This document shows, piece by piece, positions 42,251 through 51,046 of a stretch of 64,000 nt of DNA (positions are counted from its first letter, which is position 1; every line of letters begins with the position of its first letter). The notes beneath the pieces are model-generated. The model searched no databases, had not been told where the DNA came from, and saw only the letters and a list, made by a program, of their open reading frames with translations. A program made the translations under genes and the position numbers. Source of the stretch: Chryseobacterium geocarposphaerae (GTDB taxonomy: Bacteria > Bacteroidota > Bacteroidia > Flavobacteriales > Weeksellaceae); the NCBI RefSeq assembly GCF_002797535.1, contig NZ_PGFD01000001.1:1860001-1924000 (forward strand), given 5' to 3'.

Positions 42251-43840
42251 ATGCCGAAAAATAAAAGGAATATTTTACTGTTAATTGTCGTTTTTTGTTC
42301 CATTTTTATAAACGGACAGTCCGGCCCCGACTTTACGATTTTGGCAGATAAAGCATTTCAAAAACTGTATCAAAATCCCGATGACTGCATCAGCTATTCA
42401 CAAAGTCTTCTTCTCAGTGATCAGAATATTGAACATAAAATAGTGCTGCAAAATATCATCTCGCAAGCGTATGCCATGAAGGGAGATTATGTACAATCTG
42501 TAAGCACCTCTATCCAGAAAGAAGATTTTCAGCAGAAAAATCTTTCTTATTTTATGCAGGTTTTTGGAGATTATAACCTTGCCGAGCAATATCAAAACCT
42601 GGATTTATATAATCAGTCAAAAAAAATCATCACTCATCTTCTGTCTGATCAACGTCTTTTAAAAAGCAATGATCCAAGGTTAAGAATCACAACGGCCAAA
42701 CTTTATCAGCTGCAAGCTCTTAATTTCGGAATCAACCGAGAATACAAAGCTGCTTTACAATACCTCAATAAAAGCGATAAGTATACTAATAACAGTAACG
42801 AAGAAAATACCATAACAAAAATTGAGAATAAGATTTTCTGTTCAACATATTTGATAAAACTGAACCGTTTAGAAGAGTCTAAAAAACTAATAGACAGTTT
42901 GATTTATAGTCTTGAAAAATATAAAGACCGTCCGTTTTTATTAGGATTAGCTTATGAAACTTTATCCCGCTATTATTTTCTTAAACAGGATTATAAAACG
43001 TCGATTGCCAAATCAGAAACAGCACTTTCGCAAATTGTAAATCTCCCTTTCAATAGCTTAAAAATTAAAATTTACGAATCGTTATCCAGAAATTATTTTA
43101 CACTGCATGATAATGTTAAATATCACCAGTACAATAAACTTTACACTGATTTAAAAACACATGAAGATTCTAATACCAAAGAAGGAATCCGTTATATTGT
43201 AAAGCTTGTAGAGACCAATCTGAATAAAAATATTGAATTCCAAAAACAAAGCTATTCACAGTCTTTTTGGATATTAACATTAATCTTAAGCTTTTTAATT
43301 CTCGGATTACTCATTTATTTGCTCATTATTAAAAATGAAAACAGAGATTTAAAAAAACAATTTGACTTTTTTGAAAAGCAAAGAAGACAAAAACAGAAAA
43401 TTGCCTCTTCCTTGTCTATTATAAAAACAATTCCGGCTATTGACAAAAACCCGGAAAAGGATTCCAATAAAATATCAAAGGAAAAAGAAGAAGAAATCCT
43501 CCAAAAGCTTGAAGAATTTGAACAATCCGACCGGTTTCTGAATAAAAACATGTCTCTCTCTCTGCTTTCCTCTCAAATGGAAATCAACACAAAATACCTT
43601 TCGGAAGTCATTAACAGCAGCAAAGAAAAGAACTTCAATGGCTATATTAATGAATTAAGAATCAATCATATTGCTCATTTATTGAGAACCAATCCGATAT
43701 TTCTTAATTATAAGGTTAGTTATCTTGCAGAATATTCAGGATTTTCATCTCACAGCACATTTACAACCGTATTCAAATCTGTTACGGGAATGTCTCCCAA
43801 TGCTTATATCCAGGAAATCAGTAAAAGTAAGTCATCATGA
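42251..43840 (+). CDS. TPR-containing membrane regulator with AraC-type DNA-binding domain
   Basis: 529 residues from ATG 42251; the TTG at 42188 gives a less plausible N-terminus. An N-terminal signal or membrane segment (about 10-23), then a region of tetratricopeptide-like helices to about 345, a transmembrane segment (SFWILTLILSFLILGLLIYL, about 357-380), a basic coiled linker, and an AraC HTH domain at the end (LSLLSSQMEINTKYLSEVI, VSYLAEYSGFSSHSTFTTVFKSVTGMSP). The architecture is that of periplasmic TPR sensors tethered to a cytoplasmic regulator. The signal is unknown. Its stop overlaps the next start as ATGA. Confidence 0.85.
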   Translation: MPKNKRNILLLIVVFCSIFINGQSGPDFTILADKAFQKLYQNPDDCISYSQSLLLSDQNIEHKIVLQNIISQAYAMKGDYVQSVSTSIQKEDFQQKNLSYFMQVFGDYNLAEQYQNLDLYNQSKKIITHLLSDQRLLKSNDPRLRITTAKLYQLQALNFGINREYKAALQYLNKSDKYTNNSNEENTITKIENKIFCSTYLIKLNRLEESKKLIDSLIYSLEKYKDRPFLLGLAYETLSRYYFLKQDYKTSIAKSETALSQIVNLPFNSLKIKIYESLSRNYFTLHDNVKYHQYNKLYTDLKTHEDSNTKEGIRYIVKLVETNLNKNIEFQKQSYSQSFWILTLILSFLILGLLIYLLIIKNENRDLKKQFDFFEKQRRQKQKIASSLSIIKTIPAIDKNPEKDSNKISKEKEEEILQKLEEFEQSDRFLNKNMSLSLLSSQMEINTKYLSEVINSSKEKNFNGYINELRINHIAHLLRTNPIFLNYKVSYLAEYSGFSSHSTFTTVFKSVTGMSPNAYIQEISKSKSS

Positions 43841-44967
43841 AATTCACATTAACAATACTTTCATTTTTATTCCTGAGCTTCTGCATCTCTATAAATGCTC
43901 AAAAAAACGCTACGGATTCTCTGATGAAAAAGGCTTATAACGAAATCTATGATAATCCGGAGAATGCTATTAAAATAGGAAAGGACCTGTTGGAAAAAGA
44001 CAATGATATCAATACTTCTATCAAGATCTACATGCTTCTTTCTACAGCCCATATTGCCAAAAGAAATTTTGATGAGTCTTTGAAATATATTTTAAAAGCA
44101 AAAGAACTTTCGCAAAAAACAAATGACGCGAAAAACCAGGCAAGCGTTCTCATCGCTGTTGCCATACAATATCAGCAAATGGAACTTTTCAGCAAAAGCC
44201 TTGAAACCCTCAACGAAGCAGATACATATCTAGCGAAAACCCCTGATTCACCTGAAAGATATCTGGAAACCGCCAGAAGTTATGCTATACGGGGGATGAT
44301 TTACAAAAGCCAGTCCAACTCTGAAATTGCTCTTGAAAAATTTCTGATTGCTCTGCAAAATTTTGAAAAGGCTCCTTTAAGTAAAACCGCTTCTTCTAAT
44401 GTAAGCGTAGTATATTACAACATTGGTTATTGCTACCTTAATCTCAATCAAATAGACAACGCACAAAAGGCGTTTTTACAATCTGTGAATTATGCCCGGA
44501 AAAATCATGCAAAAAGTCTTGAAGCCTTTGCTTTAAAAGGAATGGCAGAAATGTACAAACAGAAACGTGAATATCAGACCGCTATAGATCTTTTACAGAA
44601 AGCAGAAAGCCTAAGTAAAAATACAGGTGATATTGTTCTGAACGAAGGAATTTATAAAGAAATGTCTGATAATTATCTTGCTTTAAGGCAGCAGGATCTT
44701 TACCAGCTTTACAATAGAAAATATTTTGAAATGCGCTTCAAAAGAAAAGAAAATGAATTAACCTCCATCAATCGGGTTATTGATAATCATAATAAAGATA
44801 CTTCGGCCAAGAATAAAGAAATTAAATCTTACTATATTTATCTAATGATCATTTCGTCTGTGATAAGTTTAATGATCATAAGTGTTTTTTTATACTTGAT
44901 CTTAAAAATAAAGAAGCAGAATAAAAAGTACCAAAGAGAAATCCAGCAGATTATACACACTTCATAA
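43837..44967 (+). CDS. TPR membrane protein related to the preceding regulator but lacking its HTH
   Basis: 376 residues, start overlapping the previous stop by four bases. Signal peptide (LSFLFLSFCISINAQ), DSLMKKAYNEIYDNPENAIKIGKDLL matching the first TPR of its neighbour, several further TPRs with alternating helices (about 50-285), then a transmembrane segment (YIYLMIISSVISLMIISVFLYLIL, about 328-352) and only 24 residues after it (KIKKQNKKYQREIQ). The cytoplasmic AraC domain is absent. A terminator follows 4 bases later, so the gene ends here cleanly. Likely a partner or decoy sensor for the first gene. Confidence 0.8.
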   Translation: MKFTLTILSFLFLSFCISINAQKNATDSLMKKAYNEIYDNPENAIKIGKDLLEKDNDINTSIKIYMLLSTAHIAKRNFDESLKYILKAKELSQKTNDAKNQASVLIAVAIQYQQMELFSKSLETLNEADTYLAKTPDSPERYLETARSYAIRGMIYKSQSNSEIALEKFLIALQNFEKAPLSKTASSNVSVVYYNIGYCYLNLNQIDNAQKAFLQSVNYARKNHAKSLEAFALKGMAEMYKQKREYQTAIDLLQKAESLSKNTGDIVLNEGIYKEMSDNYLALRQQDLYQLYNRKYFEMRFKRKENELTSINRVIDNHNKDTSAKNKEIKSYYIYLMIISSVISLMIISVFLYLILKIKKQNKKYQREIQQIIHTS

Positions 44968-44971
44968 TATA

Positions 44972-45003
44972 AAAAAACATTCCAAATTGGAATGTTTTTT
45001 ATT
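44972..45003. terminator. bidirectional terminator
   Basis: Stem ACATTCCAA / TTGGAATGT with A and T runs on both sides, between the TPR gene and pafA, which converge. Confidence 0.8.
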
Positions 45004-45019
45004 TATAACAATGAGAAAT

Positions 45020-46666
45020 CTATTTGCCAATAGCTTCTGTAATTGGGTTTCCTACATTTCCGCTGGGAAACTGAATTTTCAGTAAAGATGAAACAGTAGG
45101 AGCAATATCCGTCATATAATAAGGTTTGTTACTTTCTCCATGCTGAATTCCCCATCCCATAAAGATTAACGGAATATGAGAATCATACGAATTCCAGACA
45201 CTATGTGTAGTTCCTGTTCTTGAATACGGAGGCAGCATAGAATCATGAGAGATCAGCTGAATATCACCACTTCTCTGCCTGTTAATACCATTAATAATTC
45301 TCTGTTTGATAGGCTCCGGAATTGTCGCTTCCTGAACTTCCGTTACTGAAACAGCATACAGTACAGTAGGATCTTTTTCCAATTCCTTGATGGTAAAATC
45401 TCTTACATCATCCAGTTCCAGTTTGTTATCTTTCAGTAACTTTCTGTCAAAATAAACCTGGTAATTATCAACCGCGTTAATCAGCTTATCAACCCCGAAT
45501 TTCTCTTTCAGCTTCTCATTGATATTTTTTTCCATTCCTTCCCCAAAGAAACCTGTCGCGATTTTATGTTCCTGTAAAAATCCTACAGAATGTGCTCCTC
45601 CGTGATCTGCAGAAAGGAAAACCGTATACTGACCTTTACCAACTTTTGAATCCAGATAATTGAAAAACTGAGCTAAATCCTGATCTAACCTTAAATACAC
45701 ATCTTCAACTTCAATAGAGTTCGGACCGAATTTATGACCTGCATAATCCGTTGATGCCAAATTGATGGCTAAAAAGTCTGTAATATCGTCTCCACCAAGT
45801 CTTTCTCCTTCCACAGAAGCTTCTGCCAATTTCAAAGTCAGGGTATTTCCGAAAGGTGTGTAACGGATATTATCTTTTTTCGCTTTATAATCAGCCGCTA
45901 AATTACTGTAAGGAAAGGTAGGCGTTTTCGCACTTCCCAACAATCCCTCCCAAGGAGAATTGTCCGGAGAACTTTCTGTGTACTGGCTGATCGGCAATAA
46001 AGTATTCCAACCATTTTCCACCAATTTATCCGGCAAATTCTGAGAATTGAACGTCTTTATCCATTGTGGTAAATCATTCATATACCAAGTACTCGTAATA
46101 AAATTACCTGAAGAATCATCAAACCAGAAAGCTCCATTCGGATTGTGACCCGCCGGAAGAATAGATGCACGGTCTTTTAAAGAAACTCCGATTACTTTTC
46201 CCTGAAAATTGGTTGCTAATCTCAATTCGTCGGTCACTGTAGTCGACCAAAGGTTTTTCGGAGAATGGCTTCCAATTTTTGCATTGGTTGTTCCTACCGG
46301 TTTTACATTCTCATCTGTTGTACAATATACATTTTGTCCTGTTTCCTTATCCGTCCAGTCATTCCCTGCAATCCCATGAATTGCCGGAACCGAACCTGTA
46401 TAAATACAAGTATGCCCTAAAGCTGTAACGGTAGGAACATAAGGAATATGTACATTATTCAACGAATAACCTGTTCCCAATAGCCTTTTGAAGCCATCAT
46501 TACCGTATTTATTATAAAAACGATACAGGTAATCCCACCTCATCTGATCTACCACCAAACCTACGACCAGTTTTGGTCTTTCTAACTGTGAATTTTTGTT
46601 CTTCTGCGCATTGATTGTAAAAACGGACAAAAAAGTAACCGCTGCAATCGAAATTTTCCTAAGCAT
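45020..46666 (-). CDS. pafA: PafA-type alkaline phosphatase
   Basis: 548 residues with a signal peptide ending TINAQ. The sequence follows the Elizabethkingia (Chryseobacterium) meningosepticum PafA monoesterase: VVGLVVDQMRWDY with a zinc Asp, nucleophile Thr81 in VPTVTALGHT (PafA Thr79), Asn102 in GNDW, and Lys164/Arg166 in SLKDRAS. The zinc ligands are in TDYAGHKFGP, SADHGGAHS and GTTHSVW. A periplasmic enzyme that strips phosphate from phosphomonoesters and is active without phosphate starvation in relatives. TAAATTTG box upstream; no convincing Pho box. Confidence 0.94.
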   Translation of the reverse strand: MLRKISIAAVTFLSVFTINAQKNKNSQLERPKLVVGLVVDQMRWDYLYRFYNKYGNDGFKRLLGTGYSLNNVHIPYVPTVTALGHTCIYTGSVPAIHGIAGNDWTDKETGQNVYCTTDENVKPVGTTNAKIGSHSPKNLWSTTVTDELRLATNFQGKVIGVSLKDRASILPAGHNPNGAFWFDDSSGNFITSTWYMNDLPQWIKTFNSQNLPDKLVENGWNTLLPISQYTESSPDNSPWEGLLGSAKTPTFPYSNLAADYKAKKDNIRYTPFGNTLTLKLAEASVEGERLGGDDITDFLAINLASTDYAGHKFGPNSIEVEDVYLRLDQDLAQFFNYLDSKVGKGQYTVFLSADHGGAHSVGFLQEHKIATGFFGEGMEKNINEKLKEKFGVDKLINAVDNYQVYFDRKLLKDNKLELDDVRDFTIKELEKDPTVLYAVSVTEVQEATIPEPIKQRIINGINRQRSGDIQLISHDSMLPPYSRTGTTHSVWNSYDSHIPLIFMGWGIQHGESNKPYYMTDIAPTVSSLLKIQFPSGNVGNPITEAIGK

Positions 46667-46687
46667 TCAGTAAAATTTTATTGGGAA

Positions 46688-46695
46688 CAAATTTA
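46688..46695 (-). promoter_or_regulatory. -7 promoter box of pafA
   Basis: TAAATTTG on the minus strand, 21 bases before the ATG. No clear -33 element. Confidence 0.4.
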
Positions 46696-46794
46696 CGGGT
46701 TTTGAAAACTTTGATGTGTGAAATTTTGATTAAATTTGAGATAATACTGTTGATACATAATATTATAGTTTAATACTCATTTTTTACCGTTTAA

Positions 46795-47334
46795 ATGGAA
46801 ATCAAAAAACTAGAAAAACTTATCTCCAACCCTACTCTGAACTGGGGTTTCAACGGCTATGAAACCGATAAGATCTTCAGCGTTTCTACCATTGAGATCG
46901 GAACTTCTTTTGAGTTTACTATAAGAGAAAAAAAACAATATTATAAAAAGATCTGGGAAACAAATACTGAAGGCATCAATGATCTGAATGAAATTATTGA
47001 ACAGGGGAATTCTTTCGGAGTTTTTGAAAATGACGAGTTAATCGGTTGGGCAATCTGTGATTTTAGAGCATGGAACAACAGTCTTTTTATTGAAAATATT
47101 CTGATTGATGAAAAATTCAGAGGCCAAAATATCGGAAGATTACTCATCAAATATGTCAATCGTAAAGCCAGAGAATTACAATGCAGAATGGTAGAACTCG
47201 AAGTTCAGAACACCAATTATCCCGCCATACAATTTTATCAGAAGGCAGGATTTTCCATCACTGGGATTAATACAAAGCTGTATAAAGATTCTTCAGAAAC
47301 CGCTTTATTCATGAGTTTTGAGATATTTATTTAG
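46795..47334 (+). CDS. GNAT acetyltransferase, streptothricin-acetyltransferase-like
   Basis: 179 residues. FGVFENDELIGWAICDFRAWNNSLFIENILIDEKFRGQNIGRLLIKYV holds the acetyl-CoA loop RGQNIG, and MVELEVQNTNYPAIQFYQKAGFSITGINTKLY resembles the end of streptothricin (Sat/NAT) acetyltransferases. Whether it modifies streptothricin or another amine cannot be told; distant homologues without resistance activity are common. Stands alone, divergent from pafA. Confidence 0.75.
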   Translation: MEIKKLEKLISNPTLNWGFNGYETDKIFSVSTIEIGTSFEFTIREKKQYYKKIWETNTEGINDLNEIIEQGNSFGVFENDELIGWAICDFRAWNNSLFIENILIDEKFRGQNIGRLLIKYVNRKARELQCRMVELEVQNTNYPAIQFYQKAGFSITGINTKLYKDSSETALFMSFEIFI

Positions 47335-47395
47335 GTTGATTTATTCCGTGATAAGCAACAGATAATAAGTACATACGAAATACTACCAAAAATAA

Positions 47396-47512
47396 AATCT
47401 ACTTGGTAAATCTGTTCAAAATTTATCGGAAAACGAAATTTTTATCCTGACAATTCTCAATCAGCAAATGGAATTATATGAAAAGTTACCTTTAAAAGTA
47501 ATAGAAAGATAG
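47396..47512 (+). pseudogene. possible gene remnant
   Basis: A 38-codon open stretch ending TAG at 47512 reads like real protein (NLSENEIFILTILNQQMELY, then EKLPLKVIER) but has no start and is preceded by stops. It may be the 3' end of a lost gene. No family recognised; could be chance. Confidence 0.2.
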
Positions 47513-47565
47513 TTGTTTAAATTTGATAAGTTTCATGGAGTAGTTAGTTTTTAAGTTTCAAAAAA

Positions 47566-48441
47566 TCAAATGGAGAATGGAAAAACACAGCTGACAAGGC
47601 TTCGGAATTCCGTAGGTTTTTTCCCCGTATGTTTTTTAATGAAGTTTGTAAAGTTGGCTTCATCCGAAAATCCTAACTGGTAAGATATTTCAGAAATCGT
47701 AAGTGTTGTATATTTTACAGATTTCTCAAATTCGCTGACCAGTTTATCGATAATCATTTCTTTGGCAGACTTCCCAGCTATAAACTCAGTCATACTGGTA
47801 AGCTTTCTTGTAGTAATATGAAGAGCATTGGCATAGTATGAAACTTTTTTCTGCGTTTTAAAATCTCTTTGAAGCATGACCCTAAATCTGTTAACATAAG
47901 ACACATATTCCAGCTTTTCATCTTTTTCGATCTCTTCTTGATTGGTTGCCAACAATGCGTCAAGTATTATAGTTTCCACGGTATTGTGTGCTGCCGAAAC
48001 AAAAAGTCTTTCATCTTTTTTCTGAAACTCCTGAAGTCTGGTGATCAGAAAATACCTCATGATATCTTTAGGAACATCGCCTGTGTAATGAGAAATAAAG
48101 ACATCTCTTCCATAATTAAAAAATAAGGCAGAATTTAAAAAAACCGAATCGGTTGAACACTGCTCATAAAAAATAGATGAAAAAGAAAAAGCATAGGCCT
48201 CTTTCCCTTTGCATTCTCCAAAAACCATACTTTTATGTGGTCCAATAAAAACAGTACTAATTCCTTTTACTTCATAACTTTGTCCTTCTATGATCATTTC
48301 AAGATCATCAAATATAAACCAGATATTAAAATACTCTAAGGTATTGAAATCTCTTTTGCCTCCATTTCTTTCTATAACATAACTTAACGGATTCATGCTG
48401 AACCCTGTTTTTTTTAATCTGTCTGTAATTGTATACGTCAT
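47566..48441 (-). CDS. AraC family transcriptional regulator
   Basis: 291 residues. The N-terminal half is a divergent cupin-like domain (EYFNIWFIFDDLEMIIEGQSYEVKGISTVFIGPHKSMVFGE). The C-terminal HTH pair is VSYYANALHITTRKLTSMTEFIAGKSAKEMI and ISEISYQLGFSDEANFTNFIKKHTGKKPTEFR. A GNAT gene lies upstream in convergent orientation and mdh lies behind on the same strand beyond a terminator, so the target is not clear. Similar regulators act locally on efflux or surface genes; none is adjacent. Confidence 0.87.
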   Translation of the reverse strand: MTYTITDRLKKTGFSMNPLSYVIERNGGKRDFNTLEYFNIWFIFDDLEMIIEGQSYEVKGISTVFIGPHKSMVFGECKGKEAYAFSFSSIFYEQCSTDSVFLNSALFFNYGRDVFISHYTGDVPKDIMRYFLITRLQEFQKKDERLFVSAAHNTVETIILDALLATNQEEIEKDEKLEYVSYVNRFRVMLQRDFKTQKKVSYYANALHITTRKLTSMTEFIAGKSAKEMIIDKLVSEFEKSVKYTTLTISEISYQLGFSDEANFTNFIKKHTGKKPTEFRSLVSCVFPFSI

Positions 48442-48610
48442 TTTCCCTCTTAAAACTATTCGTCTATTAAATTAATAAAAAAATATAAAAATCCCAACCT
48501 TTTTCTCAACTATCCTTGTTTTTAGGAATCAAACAAAAGATTTATTGAATTTCGGCTAATATATAACGTTTTTTTATTATAAAAACTTATTTTCATTTCC
48601 TTCACAAAAA

Positions 48611-48636
48611 AGCCGCGCCCTTCGGGCGCGGTTTTA
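48611..48636 (-). terminator. terminator of mdh
   Basis: GC-rich stem CCGCGCCC / GGGCGCGG (48613-48620, 48624-48631) with TTC loop, then a T run on the minus strand, 20 bases past the mdh stop. Confidence 0.85.
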
Positions 48637-48655
48637 TTATAACTAAGCTTAATAA

Positions 48656-49582
48656 TTAAAACTTCAAATCACCATTTACATCTCTTACCGCCTGAGCTGC
48701 TTCTGCAAATTTCAATTGCTCTTCTGCAGTAAGGGTAATATTTACGATTTTTTCCACACCATTTGCTCCGATAATTGCAGGAACACCTAAACAGATATCG
48801 TTTTGCCCGTATTCACCCTCTAACATCAATGAGCAAGGAATCATTTTCTTCTGATCACATGCAATTGCCTGAACCATTACAGAAACTGCAGCACCCGGAG
48901 CATACCAAGCTGAAGTTCCTAATAATTTCGTAAGAGTTGCTCCTCCTACTTTAGTTTCCTCAATTACATATTTTTGTTTTTCTTCGTCTAAGAATTCTGT
49001 TACAGGAACACCATTTCTGGTTGCTTTACTCAATAAAGGAAGCATACCTGTATCACTGTGAGCCGCAATTACCATTCCATCAACATCAGAAATAGGGCTT
49101 TCCAACGCTTCTGCCAATCTGTATTTGAATCTTGCAGAATCTAGTGCACCTCCCATTCCGATGATTCTGTTCTTAGGAAGTCCAGAAGTTTTGTGTACAA
49201 GATAAGCCATTGTATCCATTGGGTTAGAAACCACGATAATAATTACCTCAGGAGAATGTTTTACTAAATTTTCAGTAACTTCTTTTACGATTCCCGCATT
49301 AATACCGATTAACTCTTCTCTTGTCATTCCAGGTTTTCTTGGAATACCTGAAGTAATAACCGCTACATGAGAACCTGCAGTTTTGCTGTAATCACCTGTT
49401 GTTCCGGTAATTTTTGTATCAAATCCGTTCAACGATGCTGTCTGCATCAAATCCATTGCTTTTCCTTCAGCAAATCCTTCTTTAATATCTACTAAAACTA
49501 CTTCCGAACAGAAGTTTTTCATAGCGATGTATTCTGCACAGCTAGCTCCTACAGCTCCTGCTCCTACTACAGTTACTTTCAT
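48656..49582 (-). CDS. mdh: malate dehydrogenase
   Basis: 308 residues, oxidises malate to oxaloacetate in the TCA cycle. NAD-binding GAGAVGASCAEY at 7-18, substrate arginines Arg82 and Arg88 in GIPRKPGMTREEL, Arg151, and catalytic His175 in AAHSDTGMLPL. LDH-like class of malate dehydrogenase by length and by the Asp at the end of strand 2 (VDIKEG), giving NAD preference. Monocistronic. Its promoter is overlapped by a long inverted repeat. Confidence 0.95.
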   Translation of the reverse strand: MKVTVVGAGAVGASCAEYIAMKNFCSEVVLVDIKEGFAEGKAMDLMQTASLNGFDTKITGTTGDYSKTAGSHVAVITSGIPRKPGMTREELIGINAGIVKEVTENLVKHSPEVIIIVVSNPMDTMAYLVHKTSGLPKNRIIGMGGALDSARFKYRLAEALESPISDVDGMVIAAHSDTGMLPLLSKATRNGVPVTEFLDEEKQKYVIEETKVGGATLTKLLGTSAWYAPGAAVSVMVQAIACDQKKMIPCSLMLEGEYGQNDICLGVPAIIGANGVEKIVNITLTAEEQLKFAEAAQAVRDVNGDLKF

Positions 49583-49636
49583 AATGTATACTTTTTTAAA
49601 ATTTATTTTTAAAGTTTAGTTCAAAATTTTAACTCC

Positions 49637-49678
49637 CAAATTTAATGATTCCTGAAAAAGTGGGCAATTTTTCAGGAA
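49637..49678 (-). promoter_or_regulatory. mdh promoter with overlapping inverted repeat
   Basis: -7 box TAAATTTG (49644-49637 on the minus strand), TTG at 49667-49665 with a 20-base spacer. A perfect 11-bp inverted repeat TTCCTGAAAAA / TTTTTCAGGAA (49649-49659, 49668-49678) is centred on the -33 element. Looks like an operator for a dimeric repressor or a leader of an upstream RNA. Confidence 0.5.
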
Positions 49679-49963
49679 TTTTAATTGTATTTTTAATAAA
49701 TCCATTAATGCTCACCAAAAGTACTCCCTACTTTATTATTAAAAACCTTTTTCTGAGTTAATAATTATTAACATCAATATTCTTTACTTCAATAATTAAT
49801 TAATGATTATTAACAGGTATTCATATAAAATTTTAGAAAAAAAGTGTTAATTAAATAAATTTTCATTAAATTTATATCACCAAATTTTGAAAATTATTGA
49901 AATTTCATCGAATGTTTTTCTTTTAGAATTCAAAAATGACTCAACCCCACAAAAAATATTATC
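49679..49963. other. upstream region of the hydrolase-sdh operon
   Basis: With the mdh promoter this gap spans 381 bases (49583-49963). Very AT-rich, with several ATTAATTA-type blocks (49795-49815). I found no TAnnTTTG box of good quality for the operon and no RNA element. Confidence 0.4.
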
Positions 49964-51013
49964 ATGAGAAAATTTCCCTTAATTCTCTTTTCATTAATTC
50001 TTTCAATAGGATTGTGGAATCCTTCTGAAGCATGTACAAGAGTTGTATACAAAGGTCCTGAAAACACTATTATTACAGCCCGTTCTATGGACTGGCGTGA
50101 TGAAATTCCCGCCAATTTATGGATTCTTCCAAAAGGAATTGCAAGAACAGGAGAAGTAGGATCCCTTTCTGAAAAATGGACCTCCAAATACGGAAGCGTG
50201 GTCAGTACTTCCTGGGATATTGCTTCTTCAGACGGAATGAACGAAAAAGGACTGGTCGCCAATCTTTTATGGCTCGGAGAATCAGAATATCCGAAATTCG
50301 ATCCTAAAGGCCGGAAAAAAGGCATTGCCATTTCATTATGGGCACAATATTTTCTTGATAATTTTGCTACTGTAAAAGAAGCCGTGGAACAGGCCAGAAA
50401 AGAAAAATTTGTTATCGTAAGTGACTATATTCCAGGAACCGAAAGATTCACAACCGTACATCTTTCTCTTTCCGATGCTTCAGGAGACAATGCTGTTTTT
50501 GAATATCTCGGCGGGAAACTTATCATTCATCATTCTCCGGAATATACTGTAATGACCAATTCTCCTGTTTTTGATGAACAATTAGCTTTAAATAATTACT
50601 GGAAGGGAATTCCGGGAACCGTAATGCTTCCGGGAACCAACCGTGCTGCAGACCGATTTGTGCGAGCCTCTTATTATATCAATGCAATTCCGCAAACTGC
50701 AGATCCGAGAACAGCGGTAGCAAGTGTTTTCAGCGTGATCAGAAACTGCTCTGTACCTTACGGAATTACTACAGAAAACGAACCTAATATTTCTTCTACA
50801 AGATGGCGTTCCGTTTCCGATCAGAAAAACCTGGTATATTATTTCGAAACGGTTTTTACTCCCAATACGTTTTGGGTAAACCTTAAAGAATTTGATTTAA
50901 CCGAAAAAGGGAAAGTAATGAAGTTAGATTTAAGCAATTTTCAAACCTACAACGGAAAAGCAAATTCGAATTTCAAAGAATCTACACCATTTAAGTTTTT
51001 AGGATTGAATTAA
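49964..51013 (+). CDS. linear amide C-N hydrolase (choloylglycine hydrolase / penicillin V acylase family), exported
   Basis: 349 residues. The signal peptide ends SEA and the next residue is Cys24 (ACTRVVYK), which becomes the N-terminal nucleophile after cleavage. The nearby Arg-Asp set ARSMDWRDE and the late ILTNSP-like MTNSPVFDEQLALNNYW and the loop VPYG-x-RW region match the family. Members cleave bile salts, penicillin V or N-acyl amino acids; the substrate is unknown here. Exported, so it acts in the periplasm. First of six closely spaced genes (gaps 33, 17, 16, 11 and 33 bases) ending with sdhB. Confidence 0.87.
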   Translation: MRKFPLILFSLILSIGLWNPSEACTRVVYKGPENTIITARSMDWRDEIPANLWILPKGIARTGEVGSLSEKWTSKYGSVVSTSWDIASSDGMNEKGLVANLLWLGESEYPKFDPKGRKKGIAISLWAQYFLDNFATVKEAVEQARKEKFVIVSDYIPGTERFTTVHLSLSDASGDNAVFEYLGGKLIIHHSPEYTVMTNSPVFDEQLALNNYWKGIPGTVMLPGTNRAADRFVRASYYINAIPQTADPRTAVASVFSVIRNCSVPYGITTENEPNISSTRWRSVSDQKNLVYYFETVFTPNTFWVNLKEFDLTEKGKVMKLDLSNFQTYNGKANSNFKESTPFKFLGLN

Positions 51014-51046
51014 TTCAAAAAATACGCTCATCAAAACACAAACAAT

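Noticed and set aside
46717..46734. Pho box before pafA (TGTGAAA-TTTT-GATTAAA)
   Set aside because: Only one weak unit fits, on the wrong strand for pafA; not enough to claim Pho control.
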